DNA of 17,690 bases, taken from positions 1-17,690 of the forward strand of contig CAZEAP010000046.1 in NCBI GenBank assembly GCA_964510315.1, written 5' to 3'. Position 1 is the stretch's first letter. Each line of letters opens with the position of its first letter. The notes below the pieces were generated by a model. That model was not told the origin of the DNA and searched no databases. It saw nothing but the letters and a program-made list of their open reading frames with translations. The DNA is from CAZEAP01 sp964510315 (lineage in GTDB: Bacteria; Planctomycetota; Brocadiia; SM23-32). A program made the position numbers and the translations under genes. Of this stretch, positions 14,522-17,690 are shown piece after piece.

Positions 14522-15319
14522 ATGGACTGGAAGTTCATCTCCGCGGGGGTTCTGTTCCTCGCTGTCCCGGCACTGTGCTTTCTGAGCACAGGATGCGGCG
14601 AAGAGGCGGCCCCCGAAGGCGAGATCGCCACGGTTCGCCCGCGGCGGGAAGGAGGCGGCGCCACGCGTCGCGCGGGCAAACCCACCGCGGCGCCCGGGCC
14701 GGTCATACCCCGTGTTGCCTGAAACGCCATCAGCATAGACGGACGGCCCGAGGACTGGAGCGCGGCTGGCGTGGACGGCTTCTCTGCCCTGCCTTCCCAA
14801 TCGGCGGGGCCGATGGGCGCCCTCACAGCGAAAACCGCCCGCGTGAAGAAAATCGCATGCGCCCACGACGGCACCTGCCTGTACGTGCTGCTGAAGCTCG
14901 CCTCCGGCGTGGAAGCACACTTCCGGGAAACCGGCGCCACGGGAGCCCTCGGCTACCTGTACCTCGACACGGACGCCGATGCCCGGACCGGGCAGACGCG
15001 CGACAGCTATGGGGAAAAGCTGGGCGTGGAATGCCGCATGTGGCTGCCCACCGGTTTCCACGGCGGCAGCGGAAAGTCGACGCGCCCCATGGTCGCCTAC
15101 AAGGTCCAGACGTACGAACCGGGAGGCTTCGAGGAGGTCAACGGGGCGGTGAAGGACAGCCATGAAGCCCCCGGGTTCATTGCCTTCGACGACCCCCACG
15201 TGGAGATGCGCGTTCCGTTGAAGGCACTCGGTGTGAAGCCACCGGCCGAGGTGATACTCTATATGGACCACATGGGTCTGGCGGGCGAAAGCAAACCCCG
15301 GCGGCTGCGCATCGAGTGA
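14522..15319 (+). pseudogene. Putative lipoprotein with CBM9/DOMON-like domain, interrupted by an in-frame TGA
   Basis: The first 66 codons encode a signal-like segment (MDWKFISAGVLFLAVPALCF, then LSTGCGEEA) with a probable lipid-anchor cysteine at 25 and a basic, proline/alanine-rich linker. The frame then meets TGA at 14720-14722 and continues without change to 15319: NAISIDGRPEDWSAAGVDGF, LYVLLKLASG, GYLYLDTDADARTGQ, VEMRVPLKALGVKPP. The IDGRPEDW start and the tandem-Asp strand resemble carbohydrate- or heme-binding CBM9/DOMON-like sandwich domains of exported proteins. The stop falls exactly at the linker-domain boundary. TGA ends several other genes here, so code reassignment is unlikely; a nonsense mutation or sequencing error is the simplest reading. 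The ribosome-binding site before 14522 is weak. The next gene starts 37 bases after the stop. Confidence 0.65.
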
Positions 15320-15356
15320 ACAGCCCGGGGCTTGCTCTCCAGGGGGGCAAACCACG

Positions 15357-16427
15357 ATGGGCAAGCGTCTGGTGCTGGTGGGCGGCGGGCACGCCCACAT
15401 GACGGTGCTGCTTCGGCTGGGGGAGTACGTCCGCCGGGGGCACCGGGTAACGCTGATCAGCAAGAACGAATACCACTACTACTCCGGGATGGGTCCCGGC
15501 CTGCTGGGGGGGATGTACGCTCCGCGGCAGGCGCGTTTCTTCATACGTCGAATGGCGGAGGACCGGGGGGCGGAGTTCATCCGGGGCACGGTCGAGCGGG
15601 GTACGCGTTTACCGTTCAGAAGGAGACCGTGTTTCTCAGGGTTCAAACCAGCGGTGAGGCCGGGCCAAGGATGGCCCGGCACTGCGACCTGGAAGGTCGC
15701 GCCACAACATGCCCCCCGGCTGTAGCGCGAGCATCCCTGCTCGCAGTGGCGGTGCTTCCAGCGCCGCCTGCTGTTCGCGCACGCTAAACATGTACCGAGC
15801 GGGTGGACCCGGAGGAACAAGCCCTGCACCTCAAGACGGGCGGGCAGGTCCCCTACGACGTCGCTGAAGCTGAGAAAAGTGCGGGTGCTGGAGGGCGAGC
15901 ACGTGGAGTCCCTCGCCGACGGGACAGCGGAGCTGCGTGGGGGCGGGGCGGAACCTTACGACGTCGGGCTGGTGGCCACCGGGGTGCGGCCCTCCCCGAT
16001 TTTCGAGGCCTCCGGCGTGTCCGTGGCACCGGACGGGGCTTTCCTGGTGAACGACTATCTCCAAAGCACCGACTATCCCAATGTATTCGGCGGGGGCGAC
16101 TGCATCAGCCTCGCGAGTCAGCCGCTCCGGCGAGTCGGCGTGCATGCGGTCCGCCAGAACCCCATCCGGTTCCATAACCTGCTGGCGGCCCTCGAAGGGG
16201 ACCCGATGAGGCGGTTCCTTCCGGACGAGAATTATCTGCTCATCCTCAACATGGGAGACGGCCGCGGGCTGGCCGCGAAGCGCGGATTCGTCTGGGGAGG
16301 CTGGCCGGCCTTCATGCTGAAGGACTACATCGACCGACGTTTCATGAGCCGCTTCCAGGTTTCCGGTGAACTGCGCAACCGCTCGGTCCGGCAGCAGACT
16401 GTCACCTATAGGTCAATCCGTCCCTGA
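15357..16427 (+). pseudogene. NDH-2-like FAD oxidoreductase, disrupted by a MITE and an internal deletion
   Basis: The N-terminus (MGKRLVLVGGGHAHMTVLLR, HYYSGMGPGLLGG, FIRGTVER) matches pyridine-nucleotide oxidoreductases related to NDH-2 and the SelD-associated family. At 15600 the frame runs into a 195-bp insertion. After it, 15803-15862 resumes with VDPEEQALHLKTGGQVPYDV, exactly the expected continuation. At about 15860 the sequence jumps in another frame to SLKLRKVRVLEGEHVESL, then GLVATGVRPSPIFEASGVSV, DYPNVFGGGDCISLA and KDYIDRRFMSRF up to the stop. About 100 residues holding the NAD(P)H-binding GGGxxG/E motif are missing. An AGGGGGG site precedes the ATG at 15357. The intact gene would have encoded a membrane-associated NADH- or sulfide-linked flavoprotein of about 390 residues. 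With two lesions it is almost certainly dead. Confidence 0.82.
15593..15803. mobile_element. MITE: 195-bp hairpin-array element with 8-bp target duplication
   Basis: The inserted DNA is 15601-15795, flanked by direct repeats CGAGCGGG at 15593-15600 and 15796-15803. The ends are inverted: the left begins GTACGCGTTTACCGT, and the right, read inward from the other strand, GTACATGTTTAGCGT, identical at 12 of 15 positions. Removing the insert and one repeat (203 bp) restores the host reading frame and a family-consistent protein sequence. Inside lie four consecutive stems: 15659-15680 (8 bp, loop AAGGAT), 15684-15700 (7 bp, loop GGA), 15727-15744 (7 bp, loop TCCC) and 15748-15768 (8 bp with one G-T pair, loop TTCCA). 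It has no transposase, so it would move by help from elsewhere. An 8-bp duplication with ends starting GTA recalls the IS66 family, but this is inference. Confidence 0.85.
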
Positions 16428-16649
16428 GGCCCGCTTTCCAGCTCGGACCTTCCCCGCTTCCTCTCCTTGAGACGACTTCGCAGATGGAAGCTTCGATCCA
16501 AGCTGGATCGCATCTTTGAGCGGCCGGTGGAGGACCTCCGGGAGGAGCCGCCACGGCGTCCGGGTGGCGCTCCACAGAAGGGCGGCGCTCCGATGCATGC
16601 GTCGTTGCGCACAGCCGCCCGGGCCGCATCCGCACCTCCTCCGCCGCCC

Positions 16650-16926
16650 GGCACCCCCATGGCGCAAATGGCTCGAAATCAACGGGCGCACTTGCAGTTG
16701 GGGCACATAGATGGCATGCTGCCGGTAATTGTCGAAGACGAAGGCAAGGGGTTCGACGTTGAAACGCTGAGGAGCCGAGGGGGTGAAGTGGGGGACTTCG
16801 GCCTGTTCAGCACGGAACGGCGCACGGGTCTCGGGGGGGCAACTCCAGATTCGCAGTTCCAAGGGTGCGGAAAGCCGGTTTATGGTGAGGCTGCCCGCCG
16901 AACCCAGGGATGCGCAGAAAACCTGA
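16650..16926 (+). pseudogene. Histidine kinase ATPase-domain remnant, frameshifted
   Basis: From about 16677 the frame reads RAHLQLGHIDG, then LPVIVEDEGKGFDVETL and DFGLFSTERRTGLGG, which are the N-terminal strand, G1 box (DEGKGFD) and G2 region (GFGLFSI-ER) of a HATPase_c domain of the NarX/DegS type. At the run of seven G (16833-16839) the reading continues one base out of frame as QLQIRSSKGAESRFMVRLPAE and stops at 16924-16926. One G fewer would restore it. The dimerisation/phospho-acceptor domain and N box are not recognisable in 16428-16650, although a short basic-acidic stretch (16467-16560) could be a relic. The rest of the 544-bp interval 16428-16971 has no other gene. It sits 45 bases before a receiver domain, its natural partner. 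Confidence 0.72.
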
Positions 16927-16971
16927 CCCGCGCGGAACGCCATCATGTAGCCGTATCAGGGGACATTCAGT

Positions 16972-17358
16972 ATGTGTGCGCATCATCCGGACGAACCTGT
17001 TGACGTTCTGCTGATCGACGATCACAGCACTGTGCGGCGCGGACTGGCTCAACTGCTGGATGCCCAAGAGGACATGCGCGTGGTGGGCGAAGCGCAAGGG
17101 GGCCGGGAAGGCATAGAGCTTGTCCGTGAACAGCGACCCGAGGTAGTCCTGATGGACGTCTCCATGCCGGGCATGAGCGGGGTGGAGGCCACGCGGAAGA
17201 TAAAGGCCGAGATGCCAGAGATACGCGTCATCGGCCTGTCCATGCACGATCTGGACGGCACCAGGGAGAGCATGCTGCGGGCGGGGGCCGACGCTTACCT
17301 GACCAAAGACAGTGACCCGGAAGACCTGATGGCCACCATCCGGGAAGCAGGGGGGTGA
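16972..17358 (+). CDS. Response regulator receiver domain, NarL/FixJ type, lacking an output domain
   Basis: This 128-residue receiver has the acidic pair D16/D17 (VLLIDDHSTVRRG), phospho-acceptor D62 (VVLMDVSMPGMSGVEA), S90 in the usual Thr/Ser position (VIGLSMHD) and K112 (AYLTKDS), so it could be phosphorylated. The HSTVRRGLAQLL and ADAYLTKDSDPEDLMATI segments are typical of LuxR-type regulators, in which a helix-turn-helix domain follows. Here the protein stops at IREAGG and none of the three frames to 17690 encodes such a domain. It is probably truncated, although stand-alone receivers exist. An AGGGGA site lies upstream of the ATG. Its kinase partner directly upstream is degraded, so signalling from this locus is doubtful. 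Confidence 0.82.
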   Translation: MCAHHPDEPVDVLLIDDHSTVRRGLAQLLDAQEDMRVVGEAQGGREGIELVREQRPEVVLMDVSMPGMSGVEATRKIKAEMPEIRVIGLSMHDLDGTRESMLRAGADAYLTKDSDPEDLMATIREAGG

Positions 17359-17407
17359 AGTGGTCAGGGAACGCACCTCTGAGCTTCCGGCTCGGATCCC
17401 GGCACCC

Positions 17408-17455
17408 GGGCGACTCCCCCGCCCGTCATGCTGAGGCGCCTTACCTTCAGGCGCC
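17408..17455. repeat. Dispersed ~48-bp repeat, copy 1
   Basis: The core 17423-17455 (starting CCGTCATGCTGAGGCGCC) matches 17658-17690 at 32 of 33 positions, and similarity extends left to 17408 with small gaps. It contains GGCGCC twice, nine bases apart, able to form a stem. It is followed by GAATGCATCTCGCC. The motif GTCATGCTGAG...GCATCTCG recalls non-coding repeats I know from several bacterial phyla. Confidence 0.75.
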
Positions 17456-17550
17456 GAATGCATCTCGCCGTTCTGCCACGCCGCACTTTCCCGTCCGCCC
17501 GGACACGGATCAAAAACTCCCGAAAGGCGAAAAGGAAAACGAACAACGCC

Positions 17551-17580
17551 AGACACTGATTAACACTGATAAACACAGAT
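17551..17580. repeat. Three imperfect 10-bp tandem units
   Basis: AGACACTGAT, TAACACTGAT and AAACACAGAT follow each other with a period of exactly ten bases in a locally AT-rich stretch (about 17510-17600) unlike the rest of the window. It has no coding content. Confidence 0.6.
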
Positions 17581-17643
17581 GGAAGACCCACAGAAGTTCT
17601 GGAACTGATTTGTAGAAAGCATCCGTCGGCACTCAAATCGGCC

Positions 17644-17690
17644 GGGCGCCTCCCGCGCCGTCATGCTGAGGCGCCTTACCTTCGGGCGCC
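17644..17690. repeat. Dispersed ~48-bp repeat, copy 2 (cut by window end)
   Basis: Same orientation as copy 1, about 236 bp downstream, with one mismatch in the 33-base core. The gap 17359-17690 holds only these repeats and the 10-bp units; no gene is seen. Confidence 0.75.

Noticed and set aside
14720..14760. Selenocysteine codon
   Set aside because: No clear bacterial SECIS-like stem with an apical loop follows the TGA, and the protein type is not a known selenoprotein.
14372..15463. Minus-strand open frame opposite the lipoprotein
   Set aside because: The plus strand shows a signal peptide and a beta-sandwich pattern; the minus frame shows none.
16413..16946. Minus-strand open frame of 177 codons
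   Set aside because: Antisense to the histidine-kinase remnant, which shows recognisable ATP-binding motifs on the plus strand.
17551..17580. CRISPR array
   Set aside because: The units are 10 bp, contiguous and without spacers, and no cas gene is near.

Overview
The window is GC-rich bacterial DNA with standard-code genes, Shine-Dalgarno sites and sigma-70-like promoters. Its gene content suggests an uncultivated, glycan-degrading bacterium of the Planctomycetota / Armatimonadota / Hydrogenedentota kind: unusual glycosidases, a Gfo/Idh/MocA remnant, a hydrolase-SUMF1 fusion, a TRL lipoprotein and many dispersed hairpin repeats. That placement is an inference from content and is weak. I see no rRNA, tRNA, CRISPR array or phage module.

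Layout. (1) 1-293 is non-coding and packed with perfect hairpins. It ends in a sequence that matches one terminus of a mobile element seen intact at 15.6 kb. (2) 294-8851, minus strand, holds a radical SAM protein of the spore photoproduct lyase type and, upstream of it, a carbohydrate cluster transcribed leftward: a six-hairpin glycosidase (6362-8851), a 6-phosphogluconolactonase-like propeller (5235-6332), a transaldolase-like protein (3891-5162) and a TIM-barrel glycosidase-like protein (1876-3756). A promoter at 8899-8927 heads the cluster, and a second promoter with a palindrome over its -10 box lies before the last glycosidase. A broken Gfo/Idh/MocA oxidoreductase lies just upstream. (3) 9551-12175, plus strand, is a secreted CocE/NonD-type serine hydrolase with an EF-hand-like loop and a C-terminal SUMF1 (sulfatase-modifying-factor fold) domain. 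It ends at a strong terminator shared with a convergent TRL-family lipoprotein (12257-12577). (4) 12806-14152 is an intact FAD/NAD(P) disulfide-reductase-type enzyme, divergent from the TRL gene. (5) 14.14-17.36 kb is a zone of gene decay. It has a methyltransferase tail, a lipoprotein with an in-frame TGA, an NDH-2-like oxidoreductase broken by a 195-bp MITE and an internal deletion, a frameshifted histidine kinase end, and a receiver domain without an output domain. (6) 17.36-17.69 kb is non-coding, with two copies of a ~48-bp repeat and a short 10-bp-period repeat.

Working together. The minus-strand cluster looks like intracellular breakdown of an oligosaccharide, with the lactonase-like and transaldolase-like proteins handling the released sugar; the substrate cannot be read from sequence. 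The most notable structural feature is the 15.6-kb MITE. It has matching inverted ends, an 8-bp target duplication, four consecutive hairpins whose loops carry GGA or its complement, and a target gene whose reading frame is restored by removing it. A related terminus and hairpin array lie at the start of the window.
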